NCBI RefSeq assembly: GCF_040396155.1
Contig: NZ_JBEBOY010000003.1
Coordinates: 118,240-182,239 of the forward strand
DNA length: 64,000 nucleotides
Origin: Tissierella praeacuta_A
Lineage (GTDB): Bacteria; Bacillota; Clostridia; Tissierellales; Tissierellaceae
Direction: 5' to 3'
Part shown: piece by piece, positions 32,086 to 40,149 of the stretch
Layout of the letters: every line of letters starts with the position of its first letter
How positions within the stretch are numbered: position 1 is the first letter of the stretch
Program-made: the position numbers and the translations under genes
The notes under the pieces: generated by a model
The model's database searches: none
What the model saw: only the letters and a program-made list of their open reading frames with translations
What the model was told of the DNA's origin: nothing

Positions 32086-34107
32086 ATGATTAATAAAAAT
32101 AGAAGGTTTACATTTATATTTTTAATTTCAATTATTTTAGTTTATTTAATTACTTCTTGTTCTTATACTGATACCTCTAATTCATCAAAAGATTCATCAA
32201 TAAAATCAGTGCTAGAATTTTTGACTTCTGATGAATGTGATGGTAGATTACCGGGAACACAGGGAAATAAAGTTGCTCAAGATTATATAAAGGATAAATT
32301 TGAGGAAATGGGATTAGAAACCTATGGAGATAATTATTCCTTTGAATATTTGCATTCAGGAAATAAAGTTAAAAAAGAAAACTACAATATGATTATCAAA
32401 TTTACAGATGGAGAAATATTAAATTGCCAGTATGGAAAGGATTTCCTAGAAAATGATAGAACCAATATAAATTTCAAGGGAAAAATAGCTTTAGATAATA
32501 ACGATGAGGATATAGAAAATAAATTTTTGCTGTTAGAGGATGAAGATGGCCTAGTATATGAAGAGCATAAAGCTGGAGGACTTCTAATTCCTCATAAGTC
32601 TTTTAAAAGAAACGTCTTTGCCACAGGGGGGAAGTCAATTCCAAAGATTCAAATAAGCCACAATATATACAATAAAGTTAAGGAAAAAGAAGTGGAAGAA
32701 ATAGATATAAAGTTTGAAATAGAATCCCTTGAAGAAGAGTTTTCGGAGCATAATGTAGTGGGAATTATACCAGGTGAAAATAGAGAAAATGCCATAGTTA
32801 TAACAGCTCATTTTGATCATGTAGGTAGCAAGGAAGATCTCATATGGAGAGGTGCCATAGATAATGGGACAGGAGTATCTGCTTTATTAGATATAGCAGA
32901 AAAACTAAAGGAACATTCTAAAAGTGAAAACTTCAAACAGGATATAATTATATGTGCATTTAATGGAGAAGACTCTGGATTTCAAGGGAGTATACCATTT
33001 GTTAAGGAGATAGCAGATAAATATAATAATTTATATAATATAAATATAGACTGTGTAGGGATAAAAGATGGTGGTAGATTATTAATAGATGGATATAGTG
33101 AAGAAAATGAGCTTGTAGAGGAACTATCTAAAGACTTTAAAGATAATGAATTTGACATATCAGTAGATAAGAAACTTACTGTAAGTGGAAGTGATCATAT
33201 AATATTTTTAAATAATAATATAAATGCAATAGGGCTATCACAAGAAGGGCTTAATTCAATAATCCATAGTTTAGAAGATGATATTGATAAGGTGCATATA
33301 GGGTATATAGAGAAGCTATCTGATACTATAGTAAAATTCATAATAGAAAATTCACATAAAAATTATGATCTTCCTAAAGATGATGTAGAAAACACAGAAA
33401 TATCAGATGATATACCTGAGATTATGAAAAAGATAGATGAAGCAAGAAATGAAGCAAGAAATAAGGAAAAATTAGAATTTAATCAATATAAATATATGGA
33501 AATTGAAGATCAAGAAGTATTAGTAAGAAATGATTGTATATCATTTTATAAATCACATGAAGGTGATAATTTTGAAGATCTTTATACCATCTATCCAGAG
33601 TTTTCATCAATATATAATTTAGGGCAATATGAATTAGGGAATATAGATGTAAGAGATAGTTTGATATCTTATGTTGACAACCCTGAATTAGATAAGATTT
33701 ATACAATAGAGCCTAAATTAGAGAATATAAGCGATATAGATTTTACATTCTTTAATACCTATGGAAAAAAGATGAAAATAATGTTTGGTATAGAAGAAAA
33801 AGTTGAGAATTTAGAAAAATCTATAATATTAGAATATCAATATGAAGATTATAATCATATTCAAAATGAGGAAGTAGAAATAAAAGATGAATTATATAGG
33901 GTTATGTATAGTAAAGAAAATAATAACTTTAACGGATTCTATAGAGAAATAAATGGAGTTAAGAGAAACTATAAGGTGGCAATTACAAGCTATGATGAAG
34001 AAAGCTGGGAATATAAAACCCTTGAATCTGGAATAGAAGCATATAATGAACTTAAAATTAAGGAATTTATTGAAAATATATTAAATACTTTTGAAAATAA
34101 TTTATAA
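32086..34107 (+). CDS. M28-family peptidase, lipoprotein
   Basis: 673 residues. The lipobox LITSC (about 22-26) marks a membrane-anchored lipoprotein. An M28 aminopeptidase domain (about 40-435) follows, with a PA-like insert. Zinc ligands are visible as ITAHFDHVG, AIDNGTGVSALL, FNGEDSGFQGS (catalytic Glu), NIDCVG and HSLEDDIDKVH. FLTSDECDGRLPGTQGN at the start of the domain is typical. A C-terminal ~220-residue extension, rich in Glu, Asp and Tyr, is not recognised. AAGAGGAG precedes the ATG. Likely extracellular peptide degradation. Confidence 0.88.
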   Translation: MINKNRRFTFIFLISIILVYLITSCSYTDTSNSSKDSSIKSVLEFLTSDECDGRLPGTQGNKVAQDYIKDKFEEMGLETYGDNYSFEYLHSGNKVKKENYNMIIKFTDGEILNCQYGKDFLENDRTNINFKGKIALDNNDEDIENKFLLLEDEDGLVYEEHKAGGLLIPHKSFKRNVFATGGKSIPKIQISHNIYNKVKEKEVEEIDIKFEIESLEEEFSEHNVVGIIPGENRENAIVITAHFDHVGSKEDLIWRGAIDNGTGVSALLDIAEKLKEHSKSENFKQDIIICAFNGEDSGFQGSIPFVKEIADKYNNLYNINIDCVGIKDGGRLLIDGYSEENELVEELSKDFKDNEFDISVDKKLTVSGSDHIIFLNNNINAIGLSQEGLNSIIHSLEDDIDKVHIGYIEKLSDTIVKFIIENSHKNYDLPKDDVENTEISDDIPEIMKKIDEARNEARNKEKLEFNQYKYMEIEDQEVLVRNDCISFYKSHEGDNFEDLYTIYPEFSSIYNLGQYELGNIDVRDSLISYVDNPELDKIYTIEPKLENISDIDFTFFNTYGKKMKIMFGIEEKVENLEKSIILEYQYEDYNHIQNEEVEIKDELYRVMYSKENNNFNGFYREINGVKRNYKVAITSYDEESWEYKTLESGIEAYNELKIKEFIENILNTFENNL

Positions 34108-34294
34108 ATAATAGTTTTCAAAGATAAAATCATATATATAATTTATTTCAATATAATCTTATATTTAAATTTTAAAGTATTTGATTGTATTAAGCATCTT
34201 AATATGTTAATATTTTATTGAAACGAATTTATATTAATCTAGTATAAAGTAACAAAATAAAACTAAATAATTATATTATAGGGGGGAAATACAA

Positions 34295-35167
34295 TTGTAT
34301 AAAATTGTAGAAAAAGAAATTCTTGCTCCAAATATTTTCTCAATGGATATTTTGGCACCAAGAGTAGCGAGTTCTGCTAATCCAGGACAATTTGTTATTG
34401 TAATCGCTGATGAAACAGGTGAAAGAGTACCTCTAACAATCTGTGACTATGATAAGGAAAAGGGAACAGTACAAATAGTTGTTCAATCTATGGGTAGTTC
34501 CACTAAGAAACTTGCTTTATTAGAAAAAGGTGATTCCGTAAAGGACTTTGTTGGACCTTTAGGAGTTCCATCAGAATATGTAAATGAAAACATAGAAGAT
34601 TTAAAGAAAAAGAAAATGTTATTTGTAGCTGGTGGAGTTGGTACAGCTCCTGTTTACCCTCAAGTAAAATGGTTACATGAGCGTGGCATAGAAGCTGATG
34701 TTATCATGGGAGCAAAGAATAAAGACTTAATTATCTTAGAGGATAAATTACGCTCTGTTGCTGGAAATTTATATGTTGCAACTGATGATGGTTCATATGG
34801 ATTTCACGGTCTAGTTACTAATTACATAGAGGAATTAGTGAATAATCAAGGTAAAGAATACGATGTATGTATTGCCATTGGACCTATGATAATGATGAAA
34901 TTTGTTGCATTAACAACTAAAAAATTAGATATTCCTACTATAGTATCACTTAATCCTATAATGGTAGATGGTACAGGTATGTGTGGTGCTTGTAGAGTTA
35001 CAGTAGGTAATGAAACTAAGTTCGCTTGTGTTCATGGACCAGAATTTGACGGACATCTTGTTGACTTTGATGAAGCTTTAAAAAGACAAGGTCAATATAA
35101 GACTGAAGAAGCAGAAAAAGATGAAGCTTATAAATGTAAATGTAAATTAGAGGAGGGACGAAAATAA
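34295..35167 (+). CDS. nfnA: NADH-dependent ferredoxin:NADP+ oxidoreductase subunit A
   Basis: FAD/[2Fe-2S] subunit of the electron-bifurcating transhydrogenase NfnAB, linking reduced ferredoxin, NADH and NADPH. 290 residues. NPGQFVIVIADETGERVPLT binds flavin; LFVAGGVGTAPVYPQVKWL binds the nucleotide; Cys residues in GTGMCGACRVTVGNETKFAC bind the iron-sulfur cluster. It starts with TTG behind a G-rich site (AGGGGGGAAA). Its stop overlaps the nfnB start (TAATG), so translation is coupled. Confidence 0.93.
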   Translation: MYKIVEKEILAPNIFSMDILAPRVASSANPGQFVIVIADETGERVPLTICDYDKEKGTVQIVVQSMGSSTKKLALLEKGDSVKDFVGPLGVPSEYVNENIEDLKKKKMLFVAGGVGTAPVYPQVKWLHERGIEADVIMGAKNKDLIILEDKLRSVAGNLYVATDDGSYGFHGLVTNYIEELVNNQGKEYDVCIAIGPMIMMKFVALTTKKLDIPTIVSLNPIMVDGTGMCGACRVTVGNETKFACVHGPEFDGHLVDFDEALKRQGQYKTEEAEKDEAYKCKCKLEEGRK

Positions 35168-36552
35168 TGGATAGATTTAAGAGAACTCCTATTGCTGAAC
35201 AAGATCCACAAGTAAGAAATCACAATTTTGAAGAAGTATGTCTAGGATATACAGAAGAAGAAGCTGTAATGGAGGCAAAAAGATGTTTACAATGTAAAAA
35301 GCCTGCATGTAGAGGAAATTGTCCAGTTTCTATAGATATACCAGGATTTATTAAACATATAGCAGAAGGAAACTTTGGAGAAGCTGCTCAAGTTTTAGCA
35401 GAATATTCAGCTCTTCCAGCAGTTTGCGGTAGAGTTTGTCCACAAGAAACACAATGTGAACAAAAATGTGTCTTAGGAAATAAGGGAGATGCAGTTTCAA
35501 TAGGTAAACTAGAGAGATTTGCAGCTGACTGGGCTAGAGAAAATAATGTTGAAGTTGGTAAAGCTAAACCAAGTAATGGACATAGAGTAGCTGTTATAGG
35601 TTCAGGCCCTGCAGGTGTTACTTGTGCAGGACAGCTAGCTAAAGAAGGTTATGATGTAACTATTTTTGAAGCTCTTCATGAACCAGGAGGAGTATTAGTA
35701 TATGGTATTCCAGAATTTAGACTTCCAAAAGATACTGTAGTTAAAAATGAAATAAATAATTTAAAGAAATTAGGCGTTAAAATTGAAACTAATGTTATAG
35801 TTGGTAGAACTATTACTATAGATGAAATCTTTGAAGAAGGTTTTGAAGCAGTATTTATAGGTTCAGGTGCTGGACTTCCTAAATTTATGAATATTCCAGG
35901 TGAAAACCTTAATGGAGTATTCTCAGCTAATGAGTTTTTAACTAGAAATAATCTAATGAAAGCATTTAAAGAAGAATTTGAGACTCCAATTAAAGTTGGT
36001 AAAAAAGTAGCTGTAGTTGGTGGCGGAAACGTTGCTATGGATGCTGCTAGAACTGCTAAGAGACTTGGAGCAGAAGTATATGTAGTATATAGAAGAACAG
36101 AAGCTGAATTACCAGCAAGAGCTGAAGAAGTTCATCATGCTAAAGAAGAAGGAATTATATTTGAACTTCTTACAAATCCAATAGAAGTAATTGGAGATGA
36201 AAAAGGCTGGGTAAAATCTCTTAAATGTGTAAGAATGGAATTAGGAGAACCAGATGCATCAGGTAGAAGAAGACCTAGAGAAATTGCAGGTTCAGAATTC
36301 GAATTTGAAGTAGATACTGTTATTATGTCATTAGGTACATCACCAAATCCACTAATTTCTTCAACTACAGATGGCTTAGAAGTAAATAACCGTCTATGTA
36401 TAGTAGCTGATGAGAATGGACAAACATCAAGAGAAGGTGTATTTGCCGGAGGAGATGCTGTAACAGGAGCAGCTACTGTAATTTTAGCTATGGGTGCTGG
36501 TAAAGATGCAGCTAAAGCTATAGATGAATATATAAAATCAAAGAGCAAATAA
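35167..36552 (+). CDS. nfnB: NADH-dependent ferredoxin:NADP+ oxidoreductase subunit B
   Basis: Large subunit of NfnAB, homologous to glutamate synthase small chain. 461 residues. The N-terminal two-[4Fe-4S] region has CLQCKKPACRGNCPVSIDIP and CGRVCPQETQCEQKCV. FAD binding is by AVIGSGPAGVTCAGQLA, NADPH binding by VAVVGGGNVAMDAARTAKRL, and a second flavin motif EGVFAGGDAVTGAATVI. It ends IKSKSK; the last ~10 codons and the following terminator are repeated at 40010-40092. Provides NADPH in fermentative anaerobes. Confidence 0.93.
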   Translation: MDRFKRTPIAEQDPQVRNHNFEEVCLGYTEEEAVMEAKRCLQCKKPACRGNCPVSIDIPGFIKHIAEGNFGEAAQVLAEYSALPAVCGRVCPQETQCEQKCVLGNKGDAVSIGKLERFAADWARENNVEVGKAKPSNGHRVAVIGSGPAGVTCAGQLAKEGYDVTIFEALHEPGGVLVYGIPEFRLPKDTVVKNEINNLKKLGVKIETNVIVGRTITIDEIFEEGFEAVFIGSGAGLPKFMNIPGENLNGVFSANEFLTRNNLMKAFKEEFETPIKVGKKVAVVGGGNVAMDAARTAKRLGAEVYVVYRRTEAELPARAEEVHHAKEEGIIFELLTNPIEVIGDEKGWVKSLKCVRMELGEPDASGRRRPREIAGSEFEFEVDTVIMSLGTSPNPLISSTTDGLEVNNRLCIVADENGQTSREGVFAGGDAVTGAATVILAMGAGKDAAKAIDEYIKSKSK

Positions 36553-36603
36553 TATGACAATAAAAAAATAAACTCTATTTAATAGAGTTTATTTTTTTAT
36601 TGT
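36524..36603. repeat. Direct repeat B1 (3' end of nfnB and terminator)
   Basis: About 80 bp covering the last codons of nfnB and its terminator; recurs at 40010-40092. The first ~32 bp (through the stop codon) differ at only one position; the terminator arms and the T-run/TATTG tail are also conserved. Confidence 0.8.
36562..36600 (+). terminator. Intrinsic terminator of nfnAB
   Basis: Stem 36562-36579 / 36581-36597 (AT-rich with AACTCTATT / AATAGAGTT core) and a T-run. Confidence 0.85.
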
Positions 36604-36891
36604 ATCAATCATTAGGCATAAACTAGTTGATATGTTCCCTTTGTAGTAGAAAGTTAAAACAATAAAAATTGTCTAAGACAAGGAGGAGTATATTTTTATG
36701 TCAAGATTAATTAAAATATAGTAACTATTATGAGAGATATATTATTGAATACTTACATCAGATAAACTTTTTACATAAACCTTATAAATTCTTTATATTT
36801 AGATGTTAAATTATATATAGAAATTATCCAACGATTTATGATTGCCTTCGGATAATATCAGTTGGAGTTTTATTTATAAGGAGGAAGTAAA
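36601..36891 (+). other. Leader region with seven-codon frame
   Basis: About 290 bp upstream of the TraX-family gene. It contains AAGGAGGAG followed by ATG at 36698 and a seven-codon frame (MSRLIKI, stop at 36719-36721): a relic of a gene start or a leader peptide. Partly overlapping inverted repeats (36823-36829/36850-36856 and 36827-36832/36861-36866) lie between it and the next start. No known riboswitch is recognised. Confidence 0.35.
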
Positions 36892-37755
36892 ATGATTATA
36901 GAAGACAGTAAAAAAGATTTAGGAGGACTTACAGGATTTCAAATTAAATTTTTGGCCCTTATATTTATGCTATTGGACCATATTCATTACTTTTTTAAAT
37001 TTACAGGCAAAGTTCCTGTTGTATTTTCATGGATTGGTAGATTATCAGGAGATTTGTTTTTATTTACTATGATAGAAGGATATATTCACACTTCAAATAG
37101 GAAAAAGTACTTTACAAGGATATATTTTATGTCTGTATTTATGGCAGTTATAAAGAGTTTAATGCAGATATTTCAGTCACTTCAAAGAGGAGATGGATTC
37201 TATGCTGAAAATGGCATATTTTCTACCTTTGTAATTTTAATTATAATGTTTAAGGGAATAGATTATATAAGAGAGAAAAAGATATTAAAAGGTATTGGAC
37301 TATTATTATCTCCATTTTTAATAAGCTATGCTTTAGTTATTATTTTCCAAGTAATAATTATTCCAATTATGGGAATATATACAGCTAATTGCGTGTATTT
37401 ACTAGTATGCTCTTTTATTCCTTCTCCATTTTGGGTTGAAGGTGGATTATATGTAATTTTAACTGGACTTATATTATATGTATTTCATGAAAATAAGAAA
37501 TTACAATTTACATCTTATATAATGTTTACATTAGTTTGGATGATTGGTATACCATTGGCATATATTAGGCCTATTAGTTTAAAACTTATGTTTACAAATT
37601 ATTATGAATGGATGAGTGTCTTTGCAGTAATCTTCATGTTTTTATATAATGGAGAAAGGGGTAAATCTATGAAAAAATTATTTTATATATTCTACCCAGC
37701 TCATGTTTATATATTGTATGTATTATCTATTTTGCTTTATAATTTTAAATATTAA
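36892..37755 (+). CDS. TraX-family membrane protein
   Basis: 287 residues with about eight membrane segments. It resembles the TraX family (acyltransferase-like, named from F-pilin acetylation): FQIKFLALIFMLLDHIHYFF near the N-terminus with the conserved D-H pair, WIGRLSGDLFLFTMIEGYIH, and the C-terminal signature MKKLFYIFYPAHVYILYVLS. A substrate is unknown in Firmicutes; surface or peptide acylation is plausible. AAGGAGGAAG precedes the ATG. A response regulator follows after 15 bp and a kinase after that, suggesting one transcriptional unit. Confidence 0.82.
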   Translation: MIIEDSKKDLGGLTGFQIKFLALIFMLLDHIHYFFKFTGKVPVVFSWIGRLSGDLFLFTMIEGYIHTSNRKKYFTRIYFMSVFMAVIKSLMQIFQSLQRGDGFYAENGIFSTFVILIIMFKGIDYIREKKILKGIGLLLSPFLISYALVIIFQVIIIPIMGIYTANCVYLLVCSFIPSPFWVEGGLYVILTGLILYVFHENKKLQFTSYIMFTLVWMIGIPLAYIRPISLKLMFTNYYEWMSVFAVIFMFLYNGERGKSMKKLFYIFYPAHVYILYVLSILLYNFKY

Positions 37756-37770
37756 TTTAGGGGAGATATT

Positions 37771-38451
37771 ATGGAGACTATCCTTATAATAGATGATGAA
37801 GAGGATTTAGTTAGGATTATTACTGATATCCTAGAGGTAAATGGATATAATGTTTTAACTGCCTACAATGGATTTGATGGAATTGAAATGTCTAGAAAGA
37901 AACCAGATTTAATTATTCTAGATATTATGATGCCTGATATAGATGGATTTAGTGTTTGCAATCTTATAAGAGATAATGTAGGTTGTCCTATATTATTTCT
38001 ATCTGCAAAGGATAGCGAAAAGGATAAGATAAAAGGATTTGCTATTGGCGGCGATGACTATATAACTAAACCCTTTAGTTTAAAGGAATTAGTCTCCAGA
38101 GTTAAAGCTCATTTAAGGCGTGAAAAGAGAAAGCTAAAAAAAGAGGACACTACATTTTTAAATTTCAAGAACTTAGATATTGATCTAAAGGGGTTAAATG
38201 TAAGAGTCAATAATGAAAATATAAATCTAACTAAAAAAGAATTTGAAATAGTAGAATTATTAGCTTTAAACACTGGTCAAGTGTTTTCAAAGGATCAAAT
38301 ATATGATAAGATATGGGGCTATAATGGATTGGGAGATACTTCTACAGTAACAGAGCATATTAAAAATATTAGGTTTAAGATAGGTTCCCTTGATAAAGAA
38401 AACAAATATATTGAAACTGTTTGGGGACTAGGATATAAATGGGAGAAATAA
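37771..38451 (+). CDS. OmpR-family response regulator (TraX locus)
   Basis: 226 residues. Receiver with D8/D9, phospho-acceptor D51 in LIILDIMMPDIDGF, and K in ITKPFSLKEL. Winged helix from about 130: LTKKEFEIVELLALN, FSKDQIYDKIWGYNGLGDTS, IETVWGLGYKWE. GGGGAG precedes the ATG. The kinase gene begins 3 bp after its stop, typical of a cognate pair. The neighbours resemble VanR-type regulators of envelope functions; the target is unknown. Confidence 0.93.
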   Translation: METILIIDDEEDLVRIITDILEVNGYNVLTAYNGFDGIEMSRKKPDLIILDIMMPDIDGFSVCNLIRDNVGCPILFLSAKDSEKDKIKGFAIGGDDYITKPFSLKELVSRVKAHLRREKRKLKKEDTTFLNFKNLDIDLKGLNVRVNNENINLTKKEFEIVELLALNTGQVFSKDQIYDKIWGYNGLGDTSTVTEHIKNIRFKIGSLDKENKYIETVWGLGYKWEK

Positions 38452-38454
38452 ATT

Positions 38455-39882
38455 ATGAAAAATAAAAGCTTTAAAGAGCAATTCATAATAACCTTTGTAA
38501 AGATATTAGCTTTAAGTTTAATTTGTTCCCTAATTTCTCTTTTTATATGGATTGTAACATTTACTTATGTCAGATATCCAGCTAATCACTATGAAAAACA
38601 GATTGGAGATATAATAGGGAAAATAGATGAAAATCATGAGATTGTTTTAGATAAAAGTTTTGAAAGGGAAATGAACAAAATAGTACCTCATAATGGAATA
38701 ACCTATCAAGTCTTAGATATAGATGGGAATATATTATATGGAACATTAGATAAAAAGATAATAGAAGGTAAAAGAGACGTAATTATTAGTATAAACTCTG
38801 CTAAATCCTTTAATGGAAAATTTTTTACTAGAACAATTCCGATTTTAGATAGAAATAGTGATATTAAAGGGGCCGTTGTATTAGGATACAGAATAGTAAG
38901 TACGCAAAAAACTCATAGTAATCTTTTGTTCCTATTGTATAACTCAATGATATTCTGGCCTTTTGTATTTATAATCATATTTACTTTTGTATATGCCAAA
39001 AAATTAAGTAAGGATTTAAATAGGCCAGTAAATATATTATTAAATGCATCAGAAAAAATAAAAAATCAGGACCTAGATTTTACTATTGAATATAGTGAAA
39101 ATAATGAATTCACAAAACTTTGCAGTGCTTTTGAAGATATGAGGATAAATCTTAAAGATTCTCTTATAAGACAATGGGATTTAGAAGAGAGGAGAAAGGA
39201 AAATATATCAAGTATTGCTCATGATCTAAAGACTCCTATTACAATTATTAATACTTATTCTGAAGCATTAATAGATGGTACAATCAAGGAGAATAAGTTT
39301 AATGATTATATAAAAGTAATCAAAAGAAATTGTGAAAGGGCCTTGATTCTTATACAGGATATGAATAAAGTGTCTAGTATTGAAAATCCCAATTTTACCT
39401 TGGATTATATGGAGATTAATATTGCAGAATTTTTAAAGTTGAAAGAAAAAGATTATAAGATATTGTGTAAAAAAAGAGAGATTAATTTTATAATAGATAT
39501 TATAGATTCAAGAAAAAGTAATTTTATAGATAAATTTGATATTAAATCTATAGAAGAAGTATTGGATAATTGTATATCTAATAGTATTAGATATACAGAG
39601 AAAGGCGGATATGTTAAATTAGTTGTTTTGTGTAAAGATGATGACATAGAGTTTTCTATTATAGATACAGGAAAGGGATTTAGTAATGAGGATTTAAAAA
39701 ATCTATTTAATAAATTCTATAAGGGAGATAAATCTCGTTCCTTTGAAAAGGGATATTCTGGTTTAGGCATGTATATATCTAAGAATATTGTTGAAAAACA
39801 TGGTGGAAATATTAAAGGTGAAAATAATAATCCAAAGGGAGCTATTATTAGATTTAATATAAGACCAAAAGAAGATAGATGA
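38455..39882 (+). CDS. Sensor histidine kinase (TraX locus)
   Basis: 475 residues, partner of the preceding regulator. Membrane segment about 14-38, extracytoplasmic sensor (40-160), second membrane segment (LYNSMIFWPFVFIIIFTFVY), HAMP, then kinase core: H-box SSIAHDLKTPITIINTYSEA, N-box EVLDNCISNSIRYTEKGG, G1 IIDTGKGFSNEDL, G2 SGLGMYIS. GAGAAATAA before the ATG gives a modest ribosome site, so it is likely translationally coupled to the regulator. Its terminator is the duplicated nfnB terminator (40056-40087). Confidence 0.92.
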   Translation: MKNKSFKEQFIITFVKILALSLICSLISLFIWIVTFTYVRYPANHYEKQIGDIIGKIDENHEIVLDKSFEREMNKIVPHNGITYQVLDIDGNILYGTLDKKIIEGKRDVIISINSAKSFNGKFFTRTIPILDRNSDIKGAVVLGYRIVSTQKTHSNLLFLLYNSMIFWPFVFIIIFTFVYAKKLSKDLNRPVNILLNASEKIKNQDLDFTIEYSENNEFTKLCSAFEDMRINLKDSLIRQWDLEERRKENISSIAHDLKTPITIINTYSEALIDGTIKENKFNDYIKVIKRNCERALILIQDMNKVSSIENPNFTLDYMEINIAEFLKLKEKDYKILCKKREINFIIDIIDSRKSNFIDKFDIKSIEEVLDNCISNSIRYTEKGGYVKLVVLCKDDDIEFSIIDTGKGFSNEDLKNLFNKFYKGDKSRSFEKGYSGLGMYISKNIVEKHGGNIKGENNNPKGAIIRFNIRPKEDR

Positions 39883-40009
39883 ATTTATTTTAATATAATC
39901 TAAATTTTGAGAAAGACATTGAAAAAAGATTTGATAAGTTATCATGTCATCATTATAATAAAGGGAATATATTATAAACTAAATGTCTGTAATGTAAAGA
40001 GTAGTTCTT

Positions 40010-40092
40010 ATGAATATATAACATCAAAGAGCAAATAATAGCATAAGTAGAAAAGTAAACTCTCTTTTGTAGAGTTTATTTTTTTTATTGTT
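40010..40092. repeat. Direct repeat B2
   Basis: Second copy of B1. It contains a near-exact copy of the last ten codons of nfnB including the TAA, now out of any gene, and a related terminator (TAAACTCT 40056-40063 / AGAGTTTA 40071-40078, then T-rich to 40087). B1 and B2 bound the TraX/two-component segment. Confidence 0.8.
40056..40088 (+). terminator. Terminator after the TraX-locus kinase
   Basis: Stem TAAACTCT (40056-40063) / AGAGTTTA (40071-40078) followed by a long T run; counterpart of the nfnAB terminator. Confidence 0.8.
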
Positions 40093-40149
40093 TATGTTAT
40101 AATGTTTAGGGTATCGAATTAATGGAGAGAAAGTAAAGGTGATTTATGG

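Noticed and set aside
36135..36560. Minus-strand frame opposite nfnB (141 codons)
   Set aside because: Shadow of the nfnB coding sequence; composition is the complement of conserved motifs.
36823..36866. Alternating inverted repeats upstream of the TraX-family gene as a riboswitch
   Set aside because: Stems are only 6-7 bp, and none of the conserved cores of known riboswitches is visible.
36892..37755. TraX homologue taken as evidence of a conjugative plasmid
   Set aside because: No relaxase, type IV secretion or replication genes are nearby; chromosomal TraX-family proteins are common.
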